This document shows positions 43,632 to 54,600 of a DNA stretch of 64,000 nucleotides, piece by piece. The number at the start of each line of letters is the position of its first letter. Position 1 is the stretch's first letter. Source of the DNA: Parabacteroides sp. TM07-1AC (GTDB taxonomy: Bacteria > Bacteroidota > Bacteroidia > Bacteroidales > Tannerellaceae); assembly GCF_003480915.1 (NCBI RefSeq), contig NZ_QUKD01000001.1, positions 372,001 to 436,000 on the forward strand. The letters are read 5' to 3'. The notes beneath the pieces were generated by a model. The model did no database searches. It was not told the DNA's origin and saw only the letters and a program-made list of their open reading frames with translations. Position numbers and translations under genes: made by a program.

Positions 43632-44963
43632 TTATAATAGATCGGACGCTAATTCCGATAACTGGCTTCGTTCGCCTTTGATTAGATTGATATGGGCAAA
43701 CAACTCCTGCCCTTTCATCTTATCCACCATATAGGCCAGACCATTACTCTGGGCATCCAGATACGGTGAGTCGATCTGCTGAATATCACCGGTAAAGACC
43801 ATTTTCGTTCCTTCTCCGGCACGGGTAATGATCGTCTTGATCTCGTGCGGTGTCAGGTTCTGTGCTTCATCGATGATACAGAATGTTTCTGACAAACTAC
43901 GACCGCGGATAAAAGCCAAAGCCTCGATAACCAACTGATTATTCTTCTGCAGATCATCTATCTTACGAACATCCTGGCTTCCCGGAGCAAACTGGTTCTT
44001 AATTACATTCAGGTTATCGAACAAAGGCTGCATATAAGGAGCCACTTTCTGCTTCTCGTCACCCGGCAGGAATCCGATATCCTTATTCGCCAATGCAACG
44101 ATCGGACGAGCCAATAAAATCTGTTTGTATAACCCAGCCTGTTTAAGGGCGGCAGCCAAGGCCAGCAAGGTCTTTCCGGTTCCGGCTTTACCTGTCAGTC
44201 CAACCAGCTTAACATCCGGATCATTCAATATTTCAAAGGCGAAACTCTGCTCCGCATTACGGGGTTGTATCCCATAATTCGAACTCTTTTCCACCTTCTT
44301 TATCTTTCCTGTAAATGGATTATAACGAGCTAAAACAGAAGCACGTATACTCTTTAATATAAAGCATTCGTTCGGCTCCAGTTTCGACTTAAATTCAAAC
44401 AGATCCGCATCGAGTCCTTCGGGTGTCGAATATATCTTGTCGATCAGGTCAGGATCAATATTTTCATAGGTATCCTGTGCCCGTTCAAAGATATCGACAT
44501 TGACCACTTTGTCGGTGATATAGTCTTCCACCTGAATACCCAAAGCACGGGCTTTCATACGAAGATTGACATCCTTCGTTACCAGGATAGTCTGTACTTT
44601 CGGATTCTTTTCCGCAACGGAAAGTGTACAGGATAAAATCCGGTGGTCCGGTGTCTTTTCCGGGAAAGACAATGCAATCTTTTCCTGATACTTATCGCCG
44701 GTTACCACATGTAATGTTCCTAAACCTGCTCCTAACGAAGCACCCTTCAGGAAGAGATCATTACTGGTTATCAGATCCAACTCGCGTACAAATTCACGGG
44801 CGTTATAATTAATCTGGTCGCTCCCCTTTTTAAACTTATCCAACTCTTCCAACACGACGATAGGAAGATAGATATCATTCTCCTGAAAATTTTCGATACA
44901 CTTGTAGTCATGCAAGATAACGTTCGTATCCAATACAAAATTCTTCTTTGCTCCCATGATCAT
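43632..44963 (-). CDS. PhoH-family protein with PIN domain (PhoH2-type)
   Basis: A 443-residue cytosolic protein. Residues 5-150 are a PIN ribonuclease domain (NFVLDTNVILHDYKCIENF; acidic residues in ILSCTLSVAEKNP and TKDVNLRMKARALGI). Residues 235-443 are the PhoH ATPase: Walker A GLTGKAGTGKTLLALAAALKQ and Walker B TFCIIDEAQNLTPHEIKTI. PIN-PhoH proteins are proposed RNA helicase/nucleases acting in RNA turnover. ATG 44957 two codons later is an equally good start. Confidence 0.9.
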   Translation of the reverse strand: MIMGAKKNFVLDTNVILHDYKCIENFQENDIYLPIVVLEELDKFKKGSDQINYNAREFVRELDLITSNDLFLKGASLGAGLGTLHVVTGDKYQEKIALSFPEKTPDHRILSCTLSVAEKNPKVQTILVTKDVNLRMKARALGIQVEDYITDKVVNVDIFERAQDTYENIDPDLIDKIYSTPEGLDADLFEFKSKLEPNECFILKSIRASVLARYNPFTGKIKKVEKSSNYGIQPRNAEQSFAFEILNDPDVKLVGLTGKAGTGKTLLALAAALKQAGLYKQILLARPIVALANKDIGFLPGDEKQKVAPYMQPLFDNLNVIKNQFAPGSQDVRKIDDLQKNNQLVIEALAFIRGRSLSETFCIIDEAQNLTPHEIKTIITRAGEGTKMVFTGDIQQIDSPYLDAQSNGLAYMVDKMKGQELFAHINLIKGERSQLSELASDLL

Positions 44964-45098
44964 TTCGATTTAATGATTATCGCTTCTAAGTTAAAAACAT
45001 TTTTGAGACTTATTTAGTTTAAAAGGTAAAATAAAGTTGAAAGACCAATTTATTCCGTATTCAGGCGAATTGCATAATTCTAATTTAAATCTTGTATG

Positions 45099-45106
45099 TA
45101 TATTTG
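45099..45106 (+). promoter_or_regulatory. -7 promoter box of the GH20 gene
   Basis: TATATTTG, followed by CCG, lies 41 bases before the GH20 hexosaminidase start. Confidence 0.55.
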
Positions 45107-45146
45107 CCGTACAATGATTTTTTACAAACAATAAAATCTAACACTT

Positions 45147-46787
45147 ATGATCTTTAGTACTAAAAAACTCAAACTCGTATCTCTGTTTCTATTAACAGCG
45201 GCTTGCTCATTCGGGCAAAGTAACACGTCCGCATTATTGCCTTTGCCCAATCACATCGAACAGGTTACAGGCAAGAAAAATTTCACTATCACTCCGCAGA
45301 CAACCGTAAAAACAAATTTACCGAAACAGGCATTTTGTTTATTCGAGTTGCAGCGTATATTAAGGAATAGAGTTGGCCAACCTGCGATTATGGGAGGTTT
45401 TACCGCCAGTGGAAACTCCCTGATCGAATTATCGACAGACCCCAGAATAAAAGGGAAAGAACATTATATTCTCGATATATCAGAGAATAAAGTCTCCATC
45501 AAAGGAGCCACACAAGATGCTCTCTTCTACGGATTAAAGACGTTGGACCAAATATTATTGGGAGATGTTTGTAACACGGCAAATAAACAGATCGCCCCCA
45601 TTCGTATCGACGACGAACCTCGTTTCGGCTACCGTGCTCTTATGCTCGATCCGGCCCGTCACTTCCTTCCTGTCGAAGATGTAAAATTCTACATCGATCA
45701 GATGGCTAAATACAAATATAATGTACTGCAACTTCACCTGACGGATGATCAGGGTTGGCGGGTCGAAATAAAAAAGCATCCGGGATTGACTGAAACCGGT
45801 GCCTTCCGTAATCCCCAAACCGGACCTAACGGACCGGATAACGGCTATTATACCCAGCAACAACTGAAAGACCTCATCCAATATGCAGCCGACAGGAACG
45901 TGGAAATCATCCCGGAACTGGATATACCTGGACATACGGTTGCCGTATTGGCTACTTATCCGGAACTCGGCTGTACCCATACCGATACGATTCAAAAAAT
46001 CATGGGTAAGACGGTCGACCTGATGCTTTGTGCCAATAACGACAAGGTATATACCGTATACGACGATGTCATCAAAGAGATAGCCGAACTTTTCCCTTCC
46101 TCCAAAATACACCTGGGAGGCGACGAAGCCGTTATCGAAAAGAACTGGACGAAATGCGACCGTTGCCAGTCATTAATGAAGCAATTAGGCTATACCAAGG
46201 AATCGCAGTTGATGAATTATTTCTTCGATAAGATACTGGCCTCTGTCCGCAAATACGGAAAAGAACCGGTTTTATGGTGCGAGTTGGACAATATCCGTAT
46301 GCCGGCCAATGAATATCTGTTTGACTATCCCAAAGATGCCACACTGATAACCTGGCGTGCCGGACTTACTCCTAAATGTATTGAACTGACAGCCAAACAC
46401 GGCAACTCGCTAATCATGGCTCCGGGTGAATACACCTACCTTGATTATCCTCAGTTCAAAGGCGACCTTCCGGAATTTAATAACTGGGGAATGCCTGTTA
46501 CCACGCTGGAAACCTGTTATCAGTTCGATCCGGGTTACGGACTTCCGGCAGCACAACAGGCACATATCCTGGGTATCTCCGGCACATTATGGGGAGAAGC
46601 GATAAAAGATATCAACCGGGTAACCTATATGACTTATCCGCGCGGGCTGGCTTTGGCAGAAGCCGGATGGACGCAAATGGAGTATCGTAACTGGGATTCG
46701 TTCAAAGAAAGGATGTATCCGAATTTGATGAATCTGATGAAACTAGGCGTATCGATCAGGATTCCTTTTGAGATCGTACCCCGATAA
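45147..46787 (+). CDS. Beta-N-acetylhexosaminidase, GH20
   Basis: An exported 546-residue enzyme that removes terminal beta-GlcNAc or GalNAc. The signal peptide LVSLFLLTAACSFGQS could be cut by signal peptidase I after the FGQ region or, less likely, lipidated at LTAAC. Residues 30-150 are the GH20b domain; the catalytic barrel has LQLHLTDDQGWRVEIKKHP near 195, EIIPELDIPGHT near 260 and IHLGGDEAVIEKNWTKC near 325 with the Asp-Glu pair. Trp-rich LWGEAIKD lies near 480. It likely acts on host mucin or glycoprotein glycans. Confidence 0.93.
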   Translation: MIFSTKKLKLVSLFLLTAACSFGQSNTSALLPLPNHIEQVTGKKNFTITPQTTVKTNLPKQAFCLFELQRILRNRVGQPAIMGGFTASGNSLIELSTDPRIKGKEHYILDISENKVSIKGATQDALFYGLKTLDQILLGDVCNTANKQIAPIRIDDEPRFGYRALMLDPARHFLPVEDVKFYIDQMAKYKYNVLQLHLTDDQGWRVEIKKHPGLTETGAFRNPQTGPNGPDNGYYTQQQLKDLIQYAADRNVEIIPELDIPGHTVAVLATYPELGCTHTDTIQKIMGKTVDLMLCANNDKVYTVYDDVIKEIAELFPSSKIHLGGDEAVIEKNWTKCDRCQSLMKQLGYTKESQLMNYFFDKILASVRKYGKEPVLWCELDNIRMPANEYLFDYPKDATLITWRAGLTPKCIELTAKHGNSLIMAPGEYTYLDYPQFKGDLPEFNNWGMPVTTLETCYQFDPGYGLPAAQQAHILGISGTLWGEAIKDINRVTYMTYPRGLALAEAGWTQMEYRNWDSFKERMYPNLMNLMKLGVSIRIPFEIVPR

Positions 46788-48834
46788 GGCTGAAATATAA
46801 CTCTTTCTGAACCTGATCGATCTGTTCCAACCGCACTGTTACCAAGTCTCCCAAAACAAATTTCCGTTTGGTACGGCGGCCGGTCAGGTTCAACTGTTCT
46901 TCATTATAATCGAAATATTCGTCTCCCAAGCTACGGACAGGAATCAGTCCCCCACATTTTAGATCGATCAACTCCACATATAATCCCCAAGACTTTACAT
47001 TCACGACAATACCGGGAAATACTTCTCCCTCCTTTCCTTTCATATGCTCAATCTGCATATAGTTAACCGAATCCCGTTCGGCACTGGCTATAATCACTTC
47101 TTTTTCAGAACAATGCCTACAAGCTGCTTCATATTTAGCTCGTCTCACATAAGCTCCTCCGGCCAGGTAATGTGCGAGCAAGCGATGTACCAGCATATCC
47201 GGATAACGCCGGATGGGAGAAGTAAAATGTGAATAACAATCCAAAGCCAATCCATAATGACCGGTATTGCAGGTAGAATATTTAGCCTTGTGCATGTGGC
47301 GAATAGACAATAACTCCAAAGCACCTCGAAGAGAGTCATCGGTTATATTTTCCAACAAGTGGTTCAAATTTCGCGAATCTTTCAGCTGTTTCTTATTTAT
47401 TTCCGGCAAATAATAATAAATCAGATCGCATAGTTTATCTAACTTTTCTTTCTTAGGAGAAGAGTGAACGCGATAGATAAAAGGTCTCTTTCGCTTGCCT
47501 TCCTTCGGCATATAAGTAACCAATTTGGCCACACTTTGATTGGCCAACAACATAAATTCTTCGATCAACTTATGAGAGTCCAACCGGGCTTGACCATGGT
47601 TAAAGCAGACAGCTCCCTGCTCAAAACGTTTTTTGCGTAACAACCGGGCCATTTGGTTTAATGCTATTATTTCATCTTTGTAATCGCCGTTACCAATTTC
47701 CAATATGCATTGAACCTCTTCATAAGAGAAACGGCGGTTGCTCCTGATCACAGTCCGACAAACATCCATATTACTGATACGAGCCCTATTATCCAACTCA
47801 AAAATGACGGAGAAACAGAGCTTATCCGCGTCCGGCTGTAGAGAACAAATCTGATTGCATAAACGCTCCGGTAACATCGGGACCGTTTGATTTGGCATAT
47901 AGATAGACATTCCACGGGATGCAGCTTCCCGGTCTATCGCACTTCCTGGTTTTACGTAATAAGTAACGTCTGCAATGTGCACCCCGACTTCCCAATTCCC
48001 ATTGTCCAGACGGCGTGCAGAGAGTGCATCATCAAAATCTTTAGCCTCTGCCGGATCGATTGTAAATGTTTTTATTCCCCTAAAATCTCTTCGGTTGATT
48101 ATTTCATTCTCGGAGATTGCGGAAGAAATCCTATCCACCCTCTTTGCGATATGAGGCGGATATTGATAAGGCAAACCGTATTCTAACAGTATGGCTTTCA
48201 TTTCTGCTTGGATTTCCCCAGCCTTTCCCAACACTTCGAGAATCTCACCGGAAGGATTGTCTTGATCTTCATTCCATGAAATGATACGGACAAGTACCTT
48301 GTCGCCATCTCTCCCGCCATGAAGTCTGTTTGACCGAATAAAAACATTATTTTCCAATGTTTTACTTTCTGTAATCAAAAAAGCCAGTCCCTTCGTTATG
48401 CATAATGTTCCTGTCAGCCGTTGTTCCTTTCTGTGAAGTATTTCAATCACTTCACCTTCAGGTGAAGGACCTGTTCGCTTCGTCAGCAGCCTGATCTTCA
48501 CCAAGTCGCCATCCAATGCCCGAAAGGAACAATGAAGGCTGACAGCAATACGGGGTGTACTATCATCCGGAAGGAAATAGTTATTTCCATTGCGACGACG
48601 AATAAACCGTCCGGATAAAATGATTCCCTTATCATTGTAACGGTAACGTCCGCGATTTATCTCTGTAATGAAATTTTCATCTGCCAGATCATAAAGAATT
48701 TCTACGACTTGCAACATTTCCTCGGGTTTTACAATACCGATTTGTTTGCTTATCTGTTTATAATTAAATAGTTTATGAGGAGACCGAGTAAATATTAGAG
48801 CCATAACATGCTGTAATATATATCTTTTCTTCAT
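46756..48834 (-). CDS. rnr: RNase R-type exoribonuclease (RNB domain)
   Basis: A 692-residue RNase II-family 3'-5' exoribonuclease. A winged-helix N-terminus, cold-shock-type RNA-binding domains and the RNB core are visible: FTIDPAEAKDFDDALSARRL near 260 with the catalytic aspartates, and LALDCYSHFTSPIRRYPDMLVHRLLAHYL near 535. The S1 domain is at about 610-690 (FPGIVVNVKSWGLYVELIDLKCGGLIPV). It is slightly shorter than E. coli RNase R and lacks its long basic tail. Its end overlaps the end of the convergent GH20 gene by 32 bases. Confidence 0.92.
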   Translation of the reverse strand: MKKRYILQHVMALIFTRSPHKLFNYKQISKQIGIVKPEEMLQVVEILYDLADENFITEINRGRYRYNDKGIILSGRFIRRRNGNNYFLPDDSTPRIAVSLHCSFRALDGDLVKIRLLTKRTGPSPEGEVIEILHRKEQRLTGTLCITKGLAFLITESKTLENNVFIRSNRLHGGRDGDKVLVRIISWNEDQDNPSGEILEVLGKAGEIQAEMKAILLEYGLPYQYPPHIAKRVDRISSAISENEIINRRDFRGIKTFTIDPAEAKDFDDALSARRLDNGNWEVGVHIADVTYYVKPGSAIDREAASRGMSIYMPNQTVPMLPERLCNQICSLQPDADKLCFSVIFELDNRARISNMDVCRTVIRSNRRFSYEEVQCILEIGNGDYKDEIIALNQMARLLRKKRFEQGAVCFNHGQARLDSHKLIEEFMLLANQSVAKLVTYMPKEGKRKRPFIYRVHSSPKKEKLDKLCDLIYYYLPEINKKQLKDSRNLNHLLENITDDSLRGALELLSIRHMHKAKYSTCNTGHYGLALDCYSHFTSPIRRYPDMLVHRLLAHYLAGGAYVRRAKYEAACRHCSEKEVIIASAERDSVNYMQIEHMKGKEGEVFPGIVVNVKSWGLYVELIDLKCGGLIPVRSLGDEYFDYNEEQLNLTGRRTKRKFVLGDLVTVRLEQIDQVQKELYFSLIGVRSQKES

Positions 48835-48995
48835 CTAATATTTTCGTGTAATTAACATTTATAATCAATACACAAAATTAAATGAATATTATCGATATTC
48901 GCCTAGTATCCTACAAATATTTAACAACAGAGAGACCATCAATCAAAGGATTACACTACTTCTCTCCTTCTAAAACAAGCAGATATATGCGATTT

Positions 48996-51365
48996 TTATT
49001 TACCGAATCGGGATGTATCTACCTTATCATGCTTTTTACTTTTATAACCACCGAACTTCCATATAAAGGAAACCGTCACACAACGTGTATCGTCAATCTT
49101 CGTCAAGCGACTATATTGGTTTGCCTGATTAATCTCTACCTTTTTCGGAAGATTGCTTCGGAAGATATTATCGCACTTCAAGAGAACCGTCGCTTTATCA
49201 TTAGCGAACTGCCATTTCAAACCGGCTGAAACATTATATACGTAACCCAGGTCGTAGATACCCTGCACTGCTCCTGTTATATAATAACCATTCAAATCCA
49301 GCTTCAGGTTCGGACGTGATTTGGAAAGCGTGAACGTATTATTCAGAAAGAATTGTCCCAGATATTTACTGTTATCAAAAGAAATATCATTGAAATGATC
49401 CAGTTTCTGACGCATCCTGATTCCTTGTGCCGTAAACTGGCTATTCATGAACTCACCGATACGGAACGGAATAACAGCCCCTATTCCTGCCGTTAAATTA
49501 TAATCCATATTTTCATAACGGAACACATTTTTCAGTTCCGTAGAACTTTGATACGGCAACTGGGCAAAGTAATCCGGTTCGTACTGCGCGAAAACCATAA
49601 AGGTATACTTCTGTTTCAGGATATAGAGGAATTGCCCTTCATACGAACGATAAGGCTTCAGAGCCGGATTACCCATCACGACAGAATAAGAATTTAGGGG
49701 TGTTATCTGCGGTGTTATTTCCCAATAAGAAGGATAGGTTTTGTTGCTGTTCACGTTTAACTGCAAAATATGTTGCGGTGTAAAAACATAACTCAAAGAA
49801 GCGTTCGGAAAAAATGTCCAGTCATTCCAAAGAGTCGATTTACTCCCGTTAGAGTTATAATCCGACCTGAAATACTCTCCTTTCAATGAAGCGGTTGCCG
49901 AAAAATGCTCTCCGAAATCCTTGGACACTTCCGCAAAGAGATTGCCCGTATATTCCTTTTGCGTATTATTTTCCAATAAATCCGGATCTGGTTCATACCC
50001 ATTACCTTTATTATATAGATAATCGATATAAGTTTTCGAGGAAGTGTAGCCACCGTGGACACCGTAGTTCAGTGTCCATCCGGTGGCAAAAGTGTGTGTA
50101 TGATTGGCAAATAGTGCCCATTGTGAAATATTCTGCCTGGAATTATTCTGCATATCCGTCAACGTTTCCTGTCCGCGGTTTTCCAAAAAGTTCTGGAAAG
50201 ACGGAGATTTATAGCGTGTAAAATCCATTCCGGCAGTGATACCCGTATGACCGTCATATTGCACACGGATATTATGTAAAGTTATTTTATCCTCTCCGGT
50301 AGTCCGGCTGAAACGTTGGTCACTTGTCTCTGCATCCTGCAGTACAGAAAAAGAAGTTTCTGCTACACGATTCTTTTTTATATTATTGCCACCCAGAGTA
50401 TATGCAGCAGATAACTTATCTTCATTCTTCAATTTATAGTCTACGCCTAACCGCATATCTCCGCTGTTTATACGGCCATTGCCACGGCCTGACTGATAAA
50501 TTTCCGTCACACTATTCTCCAGGGTATGTCTTGCCATAATATTTTCCCCTTCAAAATATCGTCCTTTCTCTCCGTTTACCAAAAAATCGACAGTCAGGTT
50601 AGATGTAGAATATAAGAGATTCGCATGTGCCTTACCTGTTGCAAAATGTTTCTGCAGATAATCAACACCGGCTTCACCCTGTAAAGCCGTTTCTTCTGTC
50701 GACCCCTTATCTAATATAACGTTAATAACAGCTCCTTTAATATTGTATTTTGCAGGGGCATTATACATAACCTCTACATTTTTTACCCGCGAAGAAGGAA
50801 TACTCTTCAACATCGTGATCAACTGGTCCAGCGACATCGTCGTTAACTGTCCATTCAGGATAATTCTCGGAGCCCCTGCCCCCAACAATTGAATCTCGTC
50901 TGCACCGCCGATAATACCGGGTAATTGTTTTACAGCATCGAAAGCATTACTCACTGATTTATCTTTCATCAGTTGCGGAACATCGTATTTCAATGCGCCA
51001 TTCTCCACTTTGACCTTCGGACGTTCGGCTTTTACCACCACTCCGCCCAGTTCATAATCTTTAGCTGTCAGACGAATCGTTCCGGCATCCGCCTGTGAAA
51101 TCTCTTGCTGGAAAGGTTCGTATAAGAGATGTTGAAAGAGAAGCCGGTAAGCCGGATCAGCTGTCCGGTTCAGGTTAAACTGTCCGAGACTATCGGTCAC
51201 CACAGCATCCACATAAACGGAATCCAATGTCTGAAGTACGACAGCTACGCCATCTATCGGAACATTATCCATATCGGTTACCTTTCCGTGAATCATATTT
51301 TGAGCGATCAACATCCCATTACCGGTAACCAGCAAAAACATCATGTAGTAAAGTATTCGTTTCAT
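48996..51365 (-). CDS. Outer-membrane beta-barrel protein with CarboxypepD-reg domain
   Basis: A 789-residue TonB-receptor-like outer-membrane protein. The signal peptide (MKRILYYMMFLLVTGNGMLIAQ) is followed by a carboxypeptidase-regulatory-like domain at about 25-105 (IHGKVTDMDNVPIDGVAVVLQTLDSV). A plug-like domain comes next (NAFDAVKQLPGIIGGADEIQLLGAGAPRIILNGQ), then a long beta-barrel of the OMP_b-brl type. There is no SusD partner and no regulator next to it. Substrate or function is unknown. ATG 51371 two codons upstream is also open. Confidence 0.87.
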   Translation of the reverse strand: MKRILYYMMFLLVTGNGMLIAQNMIHGKVTDMDNVPIDGVAVVLQTLDSVYVDAVVTDSLGQFNLNRTADPAYRLLFQHLLYEPFQQEISQADAGTIRLTAKDYELGGVVVKAERPKVKVENGALKYDVPQLMKDKSVSNAFDAVKQLPGIIGGADEIQLLGAGAPRIILNGQLTTMSLDQLITMLKSIPSSRVKNVEVMYNAPAKYNIKGAVINVILDKGSTEETALQGEAGVDYLQKHFATGKAHANLLYSTSNLTVDFLVNGEKGRYFEGENIMARHTLENSVTEIYQSGRGNGRINSGDMRLGVDYKLKNEDKLSAAYTLGGNNIKKNRVAETSFSVLQDAETSDQRFSRTTGEDKITLHNIRVQYDGHTGITAGMDFTRYKSPSFQNFLENRGQETLTDMQNNSRQNISQWALFANHTHTFATGWTLNYGVHGGYTSSKTYIDYLYNKGNGYEPDPDLLENNTQKEYTGNLFAEVSKDFGEHFSATASLKGEYFRSDYNSNGSKSTLWNDWTFFPNASLSYVFTPQHILQLNVNSNKTYPSYWEITPQITPLNSYSVVMGNPALKPYRSYEGQFLYILKQKYTFMVFAQYEPDYFAQLPYQSSTELKNVFRYENMDYNLTAGIGAVIPFRIGEFMNSQFTAQGIRMRQKLDHFNDISFDNSKYLGQFFLNNTFTLSKSRPNLKLDLNGYYITGAVQGIYDLGYVYNVSAGLKWQFANDKATVLLKCDNIFRSNLPKKVEINQANQYSRLTKIDDTRCVTVSFIWKFGGYKSKKHDKVDTSRFGK

Positions 51366-51371
51366 ATCCAT

Positions 51372-51623
51372 CGATTTTATTTGTTTCTCATTGCAAAGGA
51401 AAGGAGTTACAATGAGAAACTGTGTTACCGTTGGCTTATGAAGTGTTATTTAGTCTTACCGCCGATTAGAAAACAAAACGAGAATTGATTATAAAATAAT
51501 TCCAAGAATACTTTTTTGATATTTAATTTATATCTTTGAGACTATTAATAACATAGCGCCTTAGATTAAAAGCTACAAAAAGCAATCACACAGTTAAGAT
51601 GCGCTACATAAATATAATCTGTA
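51372..51623. other. Gene-free stretch before the helicase pseudogene
   Basis: No gene or structured element was recognised. It includes GTGTTATTTAGTCTTA at 51443-51458, which recurs at 63955-63970; this is within chance expectation. Confidence 0.4.
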
Positions 51624-54600
51624 ATGGGAAGTAGCGATAAAATCTCCAAGAATTTCAACGGCACTGTTCATTTGGAATATTTGCCATGTATCAATTATGC
51701 AATGATACATAACCATGTACCAGCATTCAGTTTTTGTGAATTGATAAATAATGACGAGATAGATTGGAACGAGGTAAAGATCTCCATAAGCGGAGAACTC
51801 ATCAAATATTCCGATTGTGTTTTTGATATCGTGCCACAGGGACAAAATATACAAATCGTTTCACTCGAAATATCTCCCGAAGTTGAAAGATTAATCGAAC
51901 TTACGGAAGGAATAGATACTACTTTTAACCTGATCATCTCAACTGGTGGCGAAGTCCTTTATCAACAGGCTTACCCCATCCAATTAATGGCGTACGACCA
52001 ATGGCCCGGCGCCAGCATCATGCCTGAACTCCTGGCCTCTTTTGTAACCCCTAACCATCCGTTGCTATCGAGGGTTAGCGTAAACGCGTCACGGTTCCTT
52101 GAAGAATGGACCGGCAATTCCGCATTAGACGAATACCAGACACAAGACCCAAATCGTGTACGTGTATAGCATTTGATGATGCGGTCTTATTAGCGCAGAA
52201 TGAGCTGAAGGACGAGAACAGATTTGATTTATTCATAGACGTCTACCGTTGTCGGTTGAATAAAATCAGACACTCCCCCAACGCATTGAAAATAATGGAA
52301 AATGGCAAGTAAAAAATGAAGGCATTGAACATGAAAATGCCACAAAAAAGGTAAACAGCCTGGACCGATTCGAGATAAAGTTGGATACTGCCAAACAAGA
52401 AACTACCAAACAAATTATCTGGGAACGAAAATTATTAGATTTTTCCTTACGAAATAATCTGATCAATGTGAAGTTGGGCAAAAGAGTAATACCGTTTATT
52501 TCTTTTGAGATCGACCATTTGGAAGACCGATTGCAGGCCGGAGAGAATTATCAGATACACCCCTGCCCCATTAAAGGAAAATTAGAGCCGAGAGATACCG
52601 GCATGTATGATTCCTCACTACTGAAAAACGAACTTGAGGAGTTGGTGATCAGTGAGCTGAAAAACAAAAGAATCTGTTCTTACCTAACCGAGAGCGAGCT
52701 CCAGAACGCACTGAAGTTTGTGTACAGGACGTCCCGTACAGCGATAGAGGAAAATGGGGCAAATTCATTATTTCTGGTACTGGGCATTCTCTAATGGTAT
52801 GAGACCCCCAAAAGTATAAAGCCTCGTTTCGCTCCTATTTTATTGTTACCGATTGATATTATACGACGAGGAGGTACAAATGGATATGTAATTCGAACCA
52901 GGGACGAAGAGATCATATTGAATATCACCTTGGTAGAGTTATTAAAACAACAATTCGACATCAATCTTTCCGGACTTAATCCACTACCCAAGGATGACAG
53001 TGGAGTAGATGTAAAAAAGATATTTGCCGCAATTCGTACCTGTATCCGCAATCAAAAACGCTGGGACGTGGTGGAAGAATCCATGATCGGACTGTTCTCA
53101 TTCAACAAGTTCGTTATGTGGAATGACATCCATACCAATGCTGACAAGTTGAAGGAGAACCTTATTCTAGCCAGTCTGATGGAGAATCGTATTAAATGGC
53201 AGGATACTAGCCAAGAAGTTGACGCAAGGGAAATTGACAAATATATAGAACCTTCCGGTTTTGCGATTCCAATTGATGTGGACTCTTCCCAACTGGAAGC
53301 AGTTATCGAATCGGGAGAAGGAAAGAGCTTTATCCTGCACGGGCCTCCAGGAACCGGAAAGTCCCAGACTATCACCAATATGATAGCTAATGCTTTATAC
53401 AAAGGGAAACGTGTTTTATTTGTCGCAGAAAAAATGGCAGCACTCTCAGTCGTCCAGAACCGATTAGCCAAGATCGGCTTGGAGCCATTCTGCCTGGAAC
53501 TACATTCCAATAAAGTAACTAAAACTCATTTCCTTGCACAGCTTCAGAAAGCGATCGAGGTTGTACATATCCAGTCTCCTTATGAATTCGAGAATATTTC
53601 CCAGCAATTATTTGAACGTAGGAGGAAATTAATCGATTATATGGAGGCCTTGCATAACCCTCATGCATACGGTTATTCCCTTTTTGACTGTATTACGAAT
53701 TATTTATCCATTCAGGGTGATGAGTTAGTAATCGATTCTACCCTATTGGATTCCATTACGAAAGACGAGCTTACGGTCCTTACAGAAAAAATAAAAGAGC
53801 TCGATACAATCTTTCAGATAATAGGACAGCCGGAAACACATCCGCTAAAAGGATTGGAACCATATGATATTTCACTTGAGAGTAACCAAAAGTTAGAGAA
53901 TAGCATCAGCCGTCTTATGGAGCTACTTCCGATAATATCCACCGGAAGAACTTTTTTCTCTGACAATTGGAATTTCGTAATCCCTGACAGCTGGGAGGGG
54001 ATTGAGTTAATGGCCCAGATGAGCAGCAGACTGGTCGCTATCCCCTATCTGAACAAAAGCTTACTGGAACTGGGAGGCAAAGAGGAACTGATTGGGGAAT
54101 GGCAGGAGATCATTAGCTCCGGACAAGAACGTGACAGAATATTGGCAGAACTTTCCAAAGATTACGCGCCGGAAATTTTGGAAGAAAACGTGTTTACCCT
54201 CCAACAAGAATGGAAAGCCATCGAAATGAAATGGTTCCTCCCTAAATACTTTGCCAAACGCTCTTACCTAAAAAAGTTGAGATTTTATAGCCCCAGCCTG
54301 CAAGAGACAAAGATCCCGAATCTCCTCGATCAACTTGGGACCTATCAAAAACAGAATAAGATCGTCCAAGAACATTCATCGGAACTACAATCTCTTTTTG
54401 GCCATTTGGGGAGACGTAATAAAGAGAAATGGGATGAGATTACCTCTATTTTATCGGCTATCCCAGGTGTTTATCAGAATTTATTAGAATACGCACGGCT
54501 CACCCAAAGAAGCTTACCTGAGACACTTAACCGTTTTTCCGATAAAATGGGTGATGACTGGAACCTATTCTTACAGTCCAACAAAAATTTACTGAACCAG